Assembly (NCBI RefSeq): GCF_014779665.1 | Contig: NZ_JACXYY010000001.1 | Span: 1 to 64,000, forward strand | Source of the DNA: Nocardioides hwasunensis | GTDB taxonomy: Bacteria > Actinomycetota > Actinomycetes > Propionibacteriales > Nocardioidaceae | Length of the DNA: 64,000 nucleotides | Reading direction: 5' to 3' | Part shown: positions 36,599-45,380 of the stretch, in pieces | Position numbering within the stretch: position 1 is the stretch's first letter | Layout of the letters: each line of letters starts with the position of its first letter | Program-made: the position numbers and the translations under genes | Notes under the pieces: generated by a model | Told to the model about the DNA's origin: nothing | What the model saw: only the letters and a program-made list of their open reading frames with translations | The model's database searches: none

Positions 36599-37675
36599 TC
36601 AGGGGGCGGCGGTGAGCCTCAGGTCGTGCTCGACGTCGAACTCGCTGCCCTCGACCGGCGGCAGGTCGAGCAGGTCGAGCGCGAGGTTGGCGATCATCCC
36701 GTTGCGCACCGGCGGGCGGCGCTGGCCGTAGACCGTGCGCCTGGTGCCCGGGTCCTTGTAGGTCGGGTTGATGTCGTAGAGGTCGACGCCGCGGTCGACG
36801 GCGGAGCCGCGAGCCATGAAGACGATCCGGTAGTTGTCGAGCAGTCGGGCGTTGCTGTGGGTCGGGCCGTGCCCGCCGTGGTCGCTGGTGAGGAGGATCG
36901 TGGTCCCGGCCTTGCGGGCCGGGTCGGCGTTGACCGCCTTGACGACGCGACCGACGAGGGCGTCGGACCGGCGCACGGCGCGCAGGTAGGGCTTGGACAT
37001 CCAGCCGCTCTTGTGGCCGGCGTTGTCCGGCAGCGACAGGTGCAGGAACCGGAAGTCGCGGTCGACGTCGAGATCCTTGATCAGCTGGGTGACCAGCCGG
37101 GAGTTGTCGAGGTCGATGGTGGTGCGGTCGATCGCGTCGGGCCACGAGCGCTGCCACAGGCTGAACTTGGTCTTCGCGGCGAAGAGCGCGGTCGACCCGC
37201 CCGCGGCGTCGACGGCCGAGAAGACCGACGCGACGTCGTGCCCGGCCGCGGCCTGGACCGTGCTCGGCGTGGGGCGGTCGTCGTTCCACGTCACGCCGTG
37301 GCCGCCCGTGGCGGCGTCGATCCGGCGCCCGGTCACCATGCCCGTGTGGTTGGGCAGGGTCACGGTCATCTCCCGCTCCGTGCGGGCGTTGAGGGTCGAG
37401 GCGCCGACCTTCATGAAGCGGTAGAGGTTCGGCAGCTGCTTCCTGCCGAGCTTGCGCACCGCGGGCACGCTCATCCCGTCGATCGAGATGGCCAGCACCG
37501 ACTCGGAGTCGGCCTGCTGCGCCACCCGTCGTTCGCCGCCGCTCGTGGGTGCCGCAGGTGGCGTGTCGGCGGAGGAGACCACCGCGCAGGCCGGCGCTCC
37601 GGCCAGGACGAGGCTCGCGGAGGCGAGCAGGGACACCAGGACGGAGGGCGCAGTCACCCGGGATCGACGGAGCAC
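36599..37675 (-). CDS. Secreted alkaline-phosphatase-fold phosphodiesterase
   Basis: 358 residues from GTG 37675. Signal peptide (SVLVSLLASASLVLAGAPAC then AVV) with cleavage near residue 30. Alkaline-phosphatase superfamily core: LAISIDGMSVPAV (metal Asp), MTVTLPNHTGMVTGRR (nucleophilic Thr in TLPNHT), LHLSLPDNAGHKSGW (Asp/His), LLTSDHGGHGPTHSN (Asp/His). This is the nucleotide pyrophosphatase/phosphodiesterase (NPP) pattern. TATCGT (37687 to 37682) 6 nt before the GTG fits a leaderless start. In M. tuberculosis this slot is held by the rhomboid-like Rv1337. Confidence 0.88.
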   Translation of the reverse strand: MLRRSRVTAPSVLVSLLASASLVLAGAPACAVVSSADTPPAAPTSGGERRVAQQADSESVLAISIDGMSVPAVRKLGRKQLPNLYRFMKVGASTLNARTEREMTVTLPNHTGMVTGRRIDAATGGHGVTWNDDRPTPSTVQAAAGHDVASVFSAVDAAGGSTALFAAKTKFSLWQRSWPDAIDRTTIDLDNSRLVTQLIKDLDVDRDFRFLHLSLPDNAGHKSGWMSKPYLRAVRRSDALVGRVVKAVNADPARKAGTTILLTSDHGGHGPTHSNARLLDNYRIVFMARGSAVDRGVDLYDINPTYKDPGTRRTVYGQRRPPVRNGMIANLALDLLDLPPVEGSEFDVEHDLRLTAAP

Positions 37676-37766
37676 CGGCCGACGATAACCCGCGAGGGTG
37701 GGTGTGACCGGCCTGACGCACCCGACCGCGTGACCCGCGACCTCCCGAGCGCCTAGCCTGCTGCCT

Positions 37767-38588
37767 GTGCCGACCCCCCAGCCGCCGACTGCCGACGCGC
37801 CCATCGGCATCTTCGACTCCGGCTTCGGCGGCCTCACCGTGGCGCGGTCGGTGATCGACCAGCTGCCGCACGAGTCGGTCGTCTACCTCGGCGACACCGC
37901 CCGCCAGCCCTACGGCCAGAAGCCGATCGGCGAGGTGCGCGAATACGCTCTCGAGTGCCTCGACCACCTCTACGAGCAGGGTGTCAAGGCGCTGGTCATC
38001 GCGTGCAACTCCGCGAGCGCGGCGATGCTGCGCGATGCCCGGGAGCGCTACGACGTGCCCGTCGTCGAGGTGATCCTGCCGGCCGCGCGCCGAGCCGCCG
38101 CCGCCACGCGCAACAAGTCGGTCGGCGTCATCTGCACCCGCGCGACGGCCAGCTCGATGGCGTACGACGACGCGTTCGCCGCCGCGCCCGACCTCCAGCT
38201 GCACATCCGCGCGTGTCCCCGCTTCGTCGACTTCGTCGAGCAGGGCGTCACCGGTGGCGACGAGCTGATGGCCGCCGCCCACGACTACCTCGACCCGCTG
38301 GTCGCCGCGGGCGTCGACACGCTGATCCTCGGCTGCACCCACTACCCGCTGCTCACCGGCGTCATCTCCTACGTGATGGGCGAGGGGGTCACCCTCGTCA
38401 GCTCGGCGGAGGAGTGTGCGAAGGACGTCTACAAGATGCTCGCCAGCTCGGGCCTGATGCGCACCGACGGCGACGCCGACTACACGTTCTCGACGACCGG
38501 CAGCCCGGACGACTTCGCGACGATCGGACGCCGGTTCCTCGGCTCGGAGCTGCTCGGTGCGTCCCAGTTCGCGGGGGGACTGCGATGA
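37767..38588 (+). CDS. murI: Glutamate racemase
   Basis: 273 residues from a GTG 7 nt after TAGCCT (37754-37759; leaderless). Both catalytic cysteines are present: C80 in IACNSASAA and C190 in [10 protein letters not shown], plus [17 protein letters not shown] at the N-terminus. It makes D-glutamate for peptidoglycan. Stop overlaps the next ATG (ATGA), so it is coupled to the MBL hydrolase, as with Rv1338-Rv1339. Confidence 0.97.
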   Translation: MPTPQPPTADAPIGIFDSGFGGLTVARSVIDQLPHESVVYLGDTARQPYGQKPIGEVREYALECLDHLYEQGVKALVIACNSASAAMLRDARERYDVPVVEVILPAARRAAAATRNKSVGVICTRATASSMAYDDAFAAAPDLQLHIRACPRFVDFVEQGVTGGDELMAAAHDYLDPLVAAGVDTLILGCTHYPLLTGVISYVMGEGVTLVSSAEECAKDVYKMLASSGLMRTDGDADYTFSTTGSPDDFATIGRRFLGSELLGASQFAGGLR

Positions 38589-39355
38589 GACTGACCATCG
38601 TCGGCTGCTCGGGCTCGTATCCCGGCCCGGAGTCCGCGGCGAGCTCCTACCTGCTGGAGGAGGAGCACGAGGGACGCACCTGGCGCATCCTGCTCGACCT
38701 GGGCAACGGCGCGCTCGGCCAGCTGCACCGCTACGCCGACCCGCTGGACATCGACGCCGTCCTCCTGAGCCACCTGCACGCCGACCACTGCCTCGACCTC
38801 TGCGGCTACTACGTGATGCGCAAGTACCACCCCACCGGCGCCCAGCCGCGGATCCCGGTGTGGGGTCCCGCCGGCACGGCCGAACGGATGGCGCGGGCCT
38901 ACGACCTGCCGCTCGACCCGGGCATGACCGAGGAGTTCGACTTCCTCGACTACGGCTCCCTCGGCCCGTCGGTCGCCGTCGAGGTCGGTCCGTTCCGCGT
39001 CGAGCCGCGCGAGGTCGTCCACCCGGTGCCGGCCTATGCCCTGCGCGTCACCGCCGGTGGCCGCACGCTCGTCTACTCCGGTGACACCGGACCCTGTCCG
39101 GCGCTCGACGAGGCCGCGACCGGAGCCGACCTGCTGCTGGCCGAGGCGTCCTTCCGCGACGCCGACGACAACCCGCCCGAGCTGCACCTGACGGGCTCGG
39201 ACTGCGGTCGTGCCGCGACCAAGGCGTCCGTGGGCCGGCTGGTGCTCACCCACATCCCGCCGTGGCACGACGAGGCCGACGCCCGCGCCGAGGCGCGCAC
39301 CGAGTGGGCGGGCCAGCTGGACCTGGCCCGCGCCGGGGCGACGTACGAGATCTAG
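38585..39355 (+). CDS. MBL-fold hydrolase (Rv1339-type cyclic nucleotide phosphodiesterase)
   Basis: 256 residues. Zinc motif [13 protein letters not shown] (HxHxDH), later VYSGDTGPC (Asp) and [10 protein letters not shown] (His) complete the RNase Z/class II phosphodiesterase-like metal site. The M. tuberculosis homologue Rv1339 hydrolyses cAMP. Gene order murI-MBL-(rph)-rdgB supports orthology. Cytoplasmic, no signal peptide. Confidence 0.92.
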   Translation: MRLTIVGCSGSYPGPESAASSYLLEEEHEGRTWRILLDLGNGALGQLHRYADPLDIDAVLLSHLHADHCLDLCGYYVMRKYHPTGAQPRIPVWGPAGTAERMARAYDLPLDPGMTEEFDFLDYGSLGPSVAVEVGPFRVEPREVVHPVPAYALRVTAGGRTLVYSGDTGPCPALDEAATGADLLLAEASFRDADDNPPELHLTGSDCGRAATKASVGRLVLTHIPPWHDEADARAEARTEWAGQLDLARAGATYEI

Positions 39356-39371
39356 CCGGGCTCGAGCCGGC

Positions 39372-40022
39372 TCACACCAGGCCGGCGTCGTGGACGACCA
39401 TCGCGACCTGCACGCGGTTGCTGCTGTCGAGCTTGGTCAGCAGGCGCGAGACGTGGGACTTCACCGTCGGGATCGAGAGGTAGAGCTCCGAGGCGATCTC
39501 GGAGTTGCTCAGCCCGCGCCCGACGCACACCGCGACCTCGAGCTCGCGCTCGGTGAGGACCGTGAGGCGCTCGGCGGCGGTGGACACCCGGTCGGTCGAC
39601 GTCGTGCTGCGCAGCCGGGAGACGAGGCTGCGGGTGGCCGAGGGCGAGAGCATCGCGTCGCCCGCGGCGACGGTGCGGATCGCGTTGACGATCTCACCGG
39701 GCGGGGTGTCCTTCAGCAGGAAGCCGTCGGCACCCGCGGCGATCGCGCGCAGCACGTGGTCGTCGGCGTCGAACGTGGTGAGGACGACCACGTGGGGCGG
39801 GGACGGACGCTGGTGGAGGATCTGCGTGGCCTCGAGGCCGTCCATGACGGGCATGCGGATGTCCATCAGGACGACATCGGGCCCGAGGTCGGTCACGAGC
39901 GCGAGGCCGGCCTCGCCGTCGGGAGCCTCGCCGACCACCTCGATGTCGCTCTGACCGCCCAGCATGAGGGAGAGGGCAGACCTGACCAGCGGGTCGTCAT
40001 CGATCAGCAGGACCCGGATCAC
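39372..40022 (-). CDS. NarL/LuxR-type response regulator
   Basis: 216 residues from the GTG that overlaps the kinase stop (GTGA at 40022). Receiver acidic pair at 8-10, phospho-acceptor D54 (VLMDIRMPVMD), switch Thr (VLTTFDADD), Lys in FLLKDTPPG. DNA-binding part LTERELEVAVCVGRGLSNSE followed by IASELYLSIPTVKSHVSRLL. Second two-component pair inserted into the conserved block, placed between the MBL gene and rph. Confidence 0.94.
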   Translation of the reverse strand: MIRVLLIDDDPLVRSALSLMLGGQSDIEVVGEAPDGEAGLALVTDLGPDVVLMDIRMPVMDGLEATQILHQRPSPPHVVVLTTFDADDHVLRAIAAGADGFLLKDTPPGEIVNAIRTVAAGDAMLSPSATRSLVSRLRSTTSTDRVSTAAERLTVLTERELEVAVCVGRGLSNSEIASELYLSIPTVKSHVSRLLTKLDSSNRVQVAMVVHDAGLV

Positions 40023-41182
40023 GCGGCCCACGGTAGCCAAGCCTCCAGCACGAACGTCGCATCCTCGGTCCTTCGGTCGAGTCGGCCGCCGCGCAGCTCG
40101 GTGCGTTCGCGCAGGCCGATGAGGCCGAGACCGGCTCCCGGTGCCCCGTCGCCGTTGCCGCTCAACGGGTTGGACAGCACGACGGTGATGCCGGTCTTCG
40201 GGGTTCCGCTGGACCGGATCGCGACCCGCGCACCCGGTGCGTGCTTGCGGGCGTTGGTGATGCCCTCCTGCACGATCCGGTAGACGGTGCGGCCGGTCGC
40301 CGCCGGCACCGGGGTCGTGGTGTCCACGTCGTCGGTCCAGTCGACCTCCAGGCCCTGGCCGCGGGACTCCTCGATGAGCGCGGCGACGTCGTCGTACGTC
40401 GGCTGGGGGCGCGCGGTGGGCGGCCCCGGGTCGTCACCGCGGAGGACACCGAGGACGTCGCGCAGCTCGTGCAGGGCGCTGTTGGCCTGGCCCTGGATCT
40501 GGCCGAGCCCCTCGCGCAGCCGGTCGGAGTCGAGGTCGTCGCGGAAGGCCAGCGCGCCGGCCTGCATGGAGACCTGGCTGATGCGGTGGGCCAGGACGTC
40601 GTGCATCTCCCGGGCGATGCGGGAGCGCTCGGTGGAGCGGGCCTGCGTGAGCCGCAGCTCCTGCTCGAGCTCGGCGCGCTCGGCCCGGGACCGGAGCGCC
40701 CAGATGATCTCGCGACGCGAGCCGATGTAGAGGCCCCAGCCCATCACGGCGACGTTGACCGCCAGGTTGACCAAGGTGGTGATCAGGTAGTCCTGGTCCT
40801 CGATCCGCGCGATCGTCAGCCAGACCTGGCCGGCCAGGACGTTGGCGGTGCCGACCAGCAGCACCTCGCGGTAGTCGCGCCGCGTCGCGACGGACAGGGC
40901 GGCCAGCGTGCTGGGGCCGGCGGCGGCCCCGGAGAAGGCGCTGAGACCCGCGACCAGCATCGCGACCGGCACGGGCGCGCGGCGTCGGAAGCACACGAGG
41001 ACGAGGGCGACGAGGCCGAGCACGAGCTCGACGAAGAACAGCAGGCGGTAGTCGCGCCACTCCGTCCGTGCGACCGACGACCACACGATGCCGGAGTAGA
41101 CGACGCACACCGCCAGTCGCCAGCCGTGCCTGACCCAGGTCAGCTCCGGCTGGGTCTCGGCGTGCGAGGGGCGGGCGTCCAC
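40019..41182 (-). CDS. Sensor histidine kinase (HisKA_3)
   Basis: 387 residues from a GTG. Five membrane helices in residues 20-155, little outside the membrane, a short coiled coil (RAERAELEQELRLTQARSTE), phospho-histidine motif RSRIAREMHDVLAHRISQVS, and ATPase motifs VYRIVQEGITNARKHAPGAR and GLGLIGLRER (the usual DNG box is poorly kept, VLSNPLSGNGDG). No transporter is linked, unlike the first kinase pair. Signal unknown. Confidence 0.92.
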   Translation of the reverse strand: MDARPSHAETQPELTWVRHGWRLAVCVVYSGIVWSSVARTEWRDYRLLFFVELVLGLVALVLVCFRRRAPVPVAMLVAGLSAFSGAAAGPSTLAALSVATRRDYREVLLVGTANVLAGQVWLTIARIEDQDYLITTLVNLAVNVAVMGWGLYIGSRREIIWALRSRAERAELEQELRLTQARSTERSRIAREMHDVLAHRISQVSMQAGALAFRDDLDSDRLREGLGQIQGQANSALHELRDVLGVLRGDDPGPPTARPQPTYDDVAALIEESRGQGLEVDWTDDVDTTTPVPAATGRTVYRIVQEGITNARKHAPGARVAIRSSGTPKTGITVVLSNPLSGNGDGAPGAGLGLIGLRERTELRGGRLDRRTEDATFVLEAWLPWAA

Positions 41183-41214
41183 GCGGGTCAGGGTAACGAT
41201 CTAGGGTCGTGCCC

Positions 41215-41958
41215 ATGACTGACGCCACCTCCAGCACCCCGCGCGCCGACGGCCGGGCCGACGACGAGCTCCGCCCGATCACCATCACCCGCAACTGGCT
41301 CGACCACGCCGCCGGATCGGTGCTCGTGGAGTTCGGCGGCACCAAGGTGCTGTGCGCCGCGTCGGCCTCGGAGGGTGTGCCGCGCTGGCGCAAGGGGTCG
41401 GGCCTGGGCTGGGTGACGGCGGAGTACGCGATGCTCCCCGCGTCGACCAACACGCGCTCGGACCGCGAGTCGGTCAAGGGCCGCATCGGCGGTCGCACCC
41501 ACGAGATCTCCCGCCTGATCGGCCGTTCGCTGCGCGCCGTCATCGACTACGAGGCCCTCGGCGAGAACACGATCGTCCTCGACTGCGATGTCCTGCAGGC
41601 CGACGGGGGCACCCGCACCGCCGCGATCACGGGAGCGTACGTCGCCCTCGCCGACGCGGTCGCGCACCTGCGGGGCAACGGTGCCCTGACCGGCGAGCCC
41701 CTGTCCGGGTCGGTCGCGGCCGTCAGCGTCGGCATCATCGACGGCGTGCCGCGCCTCGACCTGCCCTATGTCGAGGACGTGCGCGCCGAGACCGACATGA
41801 ACGTCGTGATGACCGGCGACGGGAAGTTCGTCGAGGTGCAGGGCACCGCCGAGGGCGCGGCCTTCGACCGGGCCGAGCTCGACGCGCTGCTCGCGCTGGC
41901 CGAGAAGGGTTGCGCCGACCTCACCCGGATGCAGCAGGAAGCCCTTCTCGGTGGTTGA
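41215..41958 (+). CDS. rph: Ribonuclease PH
   Basis: 247 residues. 3'-5' phosphorolytic exonuclease that trims tRNA 3' ends. [59 protein letters not shown] and [20 protein letters not shown] are the family blocks; D/D metal residues lie in [15 protein letters not shown] 41215 chosen because TAGGGT (41202-41207) lies 7 nt upstream. Overlaps rdgB through a repeat-containing junction. Confidence 0.97.
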   Translation: MTDATSSTPRADGRADDELRPITITRNWLDHAAGSVLVEFGGTKVLCAASASEGVPRWRKGSGLGWVTAEYAMLPASTNTRSDRESVKGRIGGRTHEISRLIGRSLRAVIDYEALGENTIVLDCDVLQADGGTRTAAITGAYVALADAVAHLRGNGALTGEPLSGSVAAVSVGIIDGVPRLDLPYVEDVRAETDMNVVMTGDGKFVEVQGTAEGAAFDRAELDALLALAEKGCADLTRMQQEALLGG

Positions 41959-41989
41959 GGTGCGAGCGCAGCGAGCCTCGAGACCGAGG
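41950..41989. repeat. Palindrome-like repeat element at the rph/rdgB junction
   Basis: ggtggttgaggtgcgagcgc followed by agcgagcctcgagaccgagg. The halves gaggtgcgagc and gcgagcctc are imperfectly complementary. This string resembles a dispersed repeat I have seen many times in Nocardioides genomes (recalled, not searched). It covers the rph stop codon and the first dozen codons of rdgB, which accordingly begin [13 protein letters not shown] before the conserved [10 protein letters not shown]. Confidence 0.55.
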
Positions 41990-42607
41990 ATCTTCCTGGC
42001 CTCGGCCAACCCCAAGAAGATCCTCGAGATGCAGCGCATCCTCGGCGAGCAGGTGCCCGATCTCGAGGTGCTCGGCATCAACGACGTCGAGGGCTACGTC
42101 GAGCCGGTCGAGGACCAGCCGACGTTCGAGGGCAACGCGCTGCTCAAGGCGCGCGCCGGCGTCGCGGCGACCGGCCTGCCGTCGGTCGCCGACGACAGCG
42201 GCCTCTGCGTGGCCGCGCTCAACGGCATGCCCGGCGTGCTGTCGGCGAGGTGGTCCGGGCAGCCGAAGAGCGACGAGCGCAACAACCAGCTCCTGCTCGA
42301 CCAGCTCCACGACGTCCCCGACGAGCGGCGCGGCGCGTTCTTCACCTGCGCGATCGCCTGGGTGATGCCGGACGGCCGCGAGCGGGTCGTCGAGGGACGG
42401 ATGGACGGGCGCATCATCCGCGAGGCGCGGGGGAGCGGTGGCTTCGGCTACGACGTGCTGTTCGTCGCCGACGAGCACGCCGGTCCGGGCTCCGGGGAGG
42501 GTCTCACCTCCGCCGAGCTCGCCCCGGCCGAGAAGGACCGGATCTCGCACCGGGGTCGCGCCCTGCGCGTCCTGGCGCCCCAGGTGGCCTCGGACCTGGC
42601 CGGTTGA
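41951..42607 (+). CDS. rdgB: XTP/dITP pyrophosphatase (HAM1/RdgB)
   Basis: 218 residues from GTG 41951 (GTG 41960 is an alternative). Removes ITP, dITP and XTP from nucleotide pools. Conserved pieces: [66 protein letters not shown], and [10 protein letters not shown]. The first 12 residues are encoded by a repeat element and are not part of the family fold. Orthologue of Rv1341 by position. Confidence 0.95.
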   Translation: MVEVRAQRASRPRIFLASANPKKILEMQRILGEQVPDLEVLGINDVEGYVEPVEDQPTFEGNALLKARAGVAATGLPSVADDSGLCVAALNGMPGVLSARWSGQPKSDERNNQLLLDQLHDVPDERRGAFFTCAIAWVMPDGRERVVEGRMDGRIIREARGSGGFGYDVLFVADEHAGPGSGEGLTSAELAPAEKDRISHRGRALRVLAPQVASDLAG

Positions 42608-42620
42608 CCCGCCCGACGGC

Positions 42621-43499
42621 CTAGCTCCTGGCGGGTACGTCCTCGTGTGCGCCGACGCGCCGACTGACCCACGCGCCCCAGAGGGCGGCGAAGAGGAACA
42701 TCACGAGCGAGTAGACCGCCGCCGGCACCGAGATCTCGACCTGGTCGAGCACCTCGACCGCGACGAAGATCGCGAGCGTGGCGTTGTGCACGCCGACCTC
42801 CATCGACGAGGCGATCGCCTGCGGGCCGGTGACGCCGAACGCCTTCGGCACGACGTAGCCGATGACGAGGCTGAGCGCGCAGAAGAGTGCCGCGATCACG
42901 CCGACGTCGGCGAGGTAGTCACCGACGTCCTCCCGCTGGTCGAGCAGGATGCCGAGCACCAGGACCGCCAAGATCACGGCCGAGCCGATGCGCACCGGCT
43001 TGTCCATCCGCCGGGCGAAGGTCGGCGCCCGGGCGTTGACCAGCATGCCGATGCCGACCGGCAGCAGGATCAGGGCGAACACCTTGACGATCTCGACCAG
43101 CGGCATCGAGACGTCGTCCTGGCGCCCGTAGTAGGCGATCGCCAGCCCCGTGATCAGCGGCAGCGTGACCACGGCGACGACGGTGTTGATCGCGGTGAGG
43201 GTGATGTTGAGCGCGACGTCGCCCTTGAACAGGTGGCTGAACAGGTTGGCGGTCGTGCCGCCGGGGGACGCGGCGAGCAGGAGCATGCCGATGCCGAGCA
43301 GTGCCGGGAGGTCGAAGAGCACGACCAGGCCGAAGCAGATCGCCGGCAGCAGCACGAGCTGGCAGCCGAGCGCGACCGCCACGGCCCTCGGCGCGCGACC
43401 CACGCGCCTGAAGTCGCCGACCGTCAGGTCCAGGCCGAGCCCGAACATGATGATGGCCAGCGCGAGCGGCAGTCCGACGGTGGTCAGCGCGGAATCCAT
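42621..43499 (-). CDS. Bile acid:sodium symporter family transporter (BASS)
   Basis: 292 residues, nine to ten membrane helices. MFGLGLDLTVGDFRRVGRAP, LLLAASPGGTTANLFSHLFK and SMEVGVHNATLAIFVAVEVL are the BASS signatures: the first sits at the helix-crossing, and the GGTTAN and EVGVHN motifs line the sodium sites. Real substrates of bacterial members include organic anions such as pantothenate or 2-keto acids. Ends 14 nt from convergent rdgB. Confidence 0.92.
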   Translation of the reverse strand: MDSALTTVGLPLALAIIMFGLGLDLTVGDFRRVGRAPRAVAVALGCQLVLLPAICFGLVVLFDLPALLGIGMLLLAASPGGTTANLFSHLFKGDVALNITLTAINTVVAVVTLPLITGLAIAYYGRQDDVSMPLVEIVKVFALILLPVGIGMLVNARAPTFARRMDKPVRIGSAVILAVLVLGILLDQREDVGDYLADVGVIAALFCALSLVIGYVVPKAFGVTGPQAIASSMEVGVHNATLAIFVAVEVLDQVEISVPAAVYSLVMFLFAALWGAWVSRRVGAHEDVPARS

Positions 43500-43603
43500 G
43501 CGCGGACCCTAGTGGTGACGTGGCTCACACGGGAGTGCTCGAGGCCAAGTAGCGACTTAGGTCGAAGTCTGCTCGCGGATGCCACGAGTGAACCTCGAGT
43601 CAG

Positions 43604-43676
43604 TGCGCTCGGAGAGATTCGAACTCTCACTGGCCAGAACCTAAATCTGGTGCCTCTGCCGTTGGGCTACGAGCGC
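43604..43676 (-). tRNA. tRNA-Leu(UAG) with class I short variable loop
   Basis: 73 nt that fold into a perfect cloverleaf: 7-bp acceptor stem (GCGCTCG with CGAGCGC), a 3-bp D stem with GG in the loop, anticodon stem ccaga/tctgg around tttaggt (anticodon TAG, reading CUA Leu), 5-nt variable loop, T stem gagag/ctctc with TTCGAAT, discriminator A. Bacterial tRNA-Leu normally has a long variable arm; this one does not. CCA is not encoded. Located upstream of BASS and downstream of bcp on the same strand. Confidence 0.85.
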
Positions 43677-43690
43677 GGGGGATCAATCCT

Positions 43691-43753
43691 CACACGTGTC
43701 CGAGACGTCGCCCCCGATGCGGCCGACCAAGGGCGACTACTCGGACACGTGTG
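43691..43753. terminator. Two-step hairpin between bcp and tRNA-Leu
   Basis: Outer stem 14 perfect bp (43691-43704 with 43740-43753), a 2x2 internal loop, inner stem 7 bp (43707-43713 with 43731-43737), 17-nt loop. It is 19 nt beyond the bcp stop on the minus strand and should terminate the NiCoT-bcp transcript; it also precedes the tRNA gene. Confidence 0.65.
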
Positions 43754-43772
43754 GCGATCGTCGTACGACGAC

Positions 43773-44243
43773 TCAGTCGAGGCCGAGGTCCCGGCGCAGC
43801 TTGGCGACGTGGCCGGTCGCCTTGACGTTGTACTGCGCGAGCTCGACCTTGCCCTCCTCGTCGATCACGAAGGTCGAGCGGATCACGCCCTCGACCTCCT
43901 TGCCGTACAGCTTCTTGGTGTCGTAGGCGCCGTAGGCCTGGTGCACAGCGAGGTCCTCGTCGGACAGCAGGGTGAGGGTCAGGGCGTCGCGCTCGCGGAA
44001 CTTCGCGAGCTTGGCCGGCTTGTCCTTCGAGACGCCGAGCACCTCGTAGCCCGCGCCGCGCAGCGAGTCGAGCGACTCGGAGAAGTCGCAGGCCTGCTTG
44101 GTGCAGCCGGGGGTCATCGCTGCCGGGTAGAAGTAGACGATCACCTTCTTGCCGCGCAGGTCCGCGAGCGAGACCTGCTCCTCGGTGTCGCTGGCGAGGC
44201 TGAAGTCGGGGGCGGTGTCCCCGGCGGTGAGTCGATCCGTCAT
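43773..44243 (-). CDS. bcp: Thioredoxin-dependent thiol peroxidase Bcp
   Basis: 156 residues. Peroxidatic cysteine in AAMTPGCTKQACDFSE, with the resolving cysteine five residues on in the same helix (CTKQAC), the alpha-2 type of Bcp/PrxQ. APDFSL and STFVIDEEGKV complete the fold. It detoxifies hydroperoxides using thioredoxin. ATG overlaps the stop of the Ni/Co permease (ATGA). Confidence 0.96.
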   Translation of the reverse strand: MTDRLTAGDTAPDFSLASDTEEQVSLADLRGKKVIVYFYPAAMTPGCTKQACDFSESLDSLRGAGYEVLGVSKDKPAKLAKFRERDALTLTLLSDEDLAVHQAYGAYDTKKLYGKEVEGVIRSTFVIDEEGKVELAQYNVKATGHVAKLRRDLGLD

Positions 44244-45304
44244 GCGAGCTCCTTCTCGAACTTCTCCTCGACGTGGGCGAGGTGGTACCACGCCACGCTG
44301 ACGCCCCAGACGACCACGAACAATGCCACGAGGCCGAAGCCGACGTACTCCAGGTCCAGGTGGGACGCCCACGACAGCCCGGGCACGGACTCGGAGGCGA
44401 GCTGGAGCAGCAGCAGCGCGCCGATGGAGAGCGCGACGGTGACGGAGAGGACGGTGACGGTGAAGTTGTAGTAGATCTTGCGGATTGGCTTGAGGAAGGC
44501 CCACGAGTAGGCGCGACTCATCAGGACCCCGTCGAGCGCGTCGAACAGCACCATGCCGGCCGCGAAGAGCACCGGCAGCGTGAGGATGGCGTACCAGGGG
44601 AGCGCGAAGGCCGCGGTGCCGCCGGCGAGCACGAGCAGCGCGATCTGGGTGGCGGTGTCGAACCCGAGGCCCATCAGCAGACCGACGGGGTAGAGGTGAC
44701 GTGCCCGCGACACCCGCTTCGTGGCGCGCTTGAACACGCGCGCCAGGAAGCCCCGGTTGTGGAGGTGGTGCTCGAGGTGCGCCTCGTCGAAGGTGCCCGC
44801 CCTGAGGTGGCGGTAGGCGTGGACGATCCCGTTCAGCGCGCTGAGGTTCATCAGGCCGATGACGATGAGGAACGAGCCCGCGGCCAGGGTGCCGATCGTG
44901 CCGAGACCGCTCTGGAGGACCGAGCTGTCGTCCTGGACGGGGTCGGCCAGGGCACGTACGCCGATGGCGAGCAGGAGGCTGAGCCCGAAGACCACGCTGG
45001 AGTGGCCCATCCCGAACCAGAAGCCCGTCGCGGTCGCGGGCCGACCCTCGCCGACGAGCTTGCGCGTGGTGTTGTCGATGACGGCGATGTGGTCGGCGTC
45101 GAAGGCGTGCCGCGCGCCGAGGAGGAAGGCGGTCACCCCGAGCCCGACGCCGAAGACGCCGGCGTTGCCGACCTCGAAGCGCTGGGGGGCGACCACGGCG
45201 ACCAGCACGCCCCAGCCGACGAGGTTGAGCCCGACGACGGCCGCGGCCATGCCGGCGATGTGCCGGAGGTCGGTCGGGGACCAGGTGCGACGCGTGGTGT
45301 CCAC
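44240..45304 (-). CDS. HoxN/NixA family nickel/cobalt permease (NiCoT)
   Basis: 354 residues, eight membrane helices. Signature LGARHAFDADHIAVIDNTTR in helix 2 binds the metal; FWFGMGHSSVVFGLSLLLAI and MGLGFDTATQIALL are also diagnostic. Leaderless GTG at 45304, 6 nt after TAGCCT (45316 to 45311). An inverted repeat TTGCA-N7-TGCAA lies across the promoter, so metal-dependent repression is likely. Coupled with bcp, an odd partner unless metal uptake and peroxide stress are linked. Confidence 0.94.
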   Translation of the reverse strand: MDTTRRTWSPTDLRHIAGMAAAVVGLNLVGWGVLVAVVAPQRFEVGNAGVFGVGLGVTAFLLGARHAFDADHIAVIDNTTRKLVGEGRPATATGFWFGMGHSSVVFGLSLLLAIGVRALADPVQDDSSVLQSGLGTIGTLAAGSFLIVIGLMNLSALNGIVHAYRHLRAGTFDEAHLEHHLHNRGFLARVFKRATKRVSRARHLYPVGLLMGLGFDTATQIALLVLAGGTAAFALPWYAILTLPVLFAAGMVLFDALDGVLMSRAYSWAFLKPIRKIYYNFTVTVLSVTVALSIGALLLLQLASESVPGLSWASHLDLEYVGFGLVALFVVVWGVSVAWYHLAHVEEKFEKELA

Positions 45305-45316
45305 CGACCCAGGCTA

Positions 45317-45333
45317 TTGCATCTCAGTTGCAA
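45317..45333. promoter_or_regulatory. Inverted repeat operator before NiCoT gene
   Basis: TTGCA-N7-TGCAA, ending one base from the -10 hexamer of the NiCoT promoter and covering the spacer toward -35. It is AT-richer than the surroundings. A metal-sensing repressor of the ArsR/SmtB, Fur or NikR type is a natural binder; none is encoded in the window. Confidence 0.6.
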
Positions 45334-45380
45334 CAAGCGCCCGGCCCGACCGTGCGGGAACGCGTTGGTAGCCTTCCCGG

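Noticed and set aside
43604..43676. Reading the tRNA with TAG anticodon as an amber suppressor
   Set aside because: Anticodon 5'-UAG-3' pairs with CUA (leucine), not with the UAG stop; a suppressor would need CUA.
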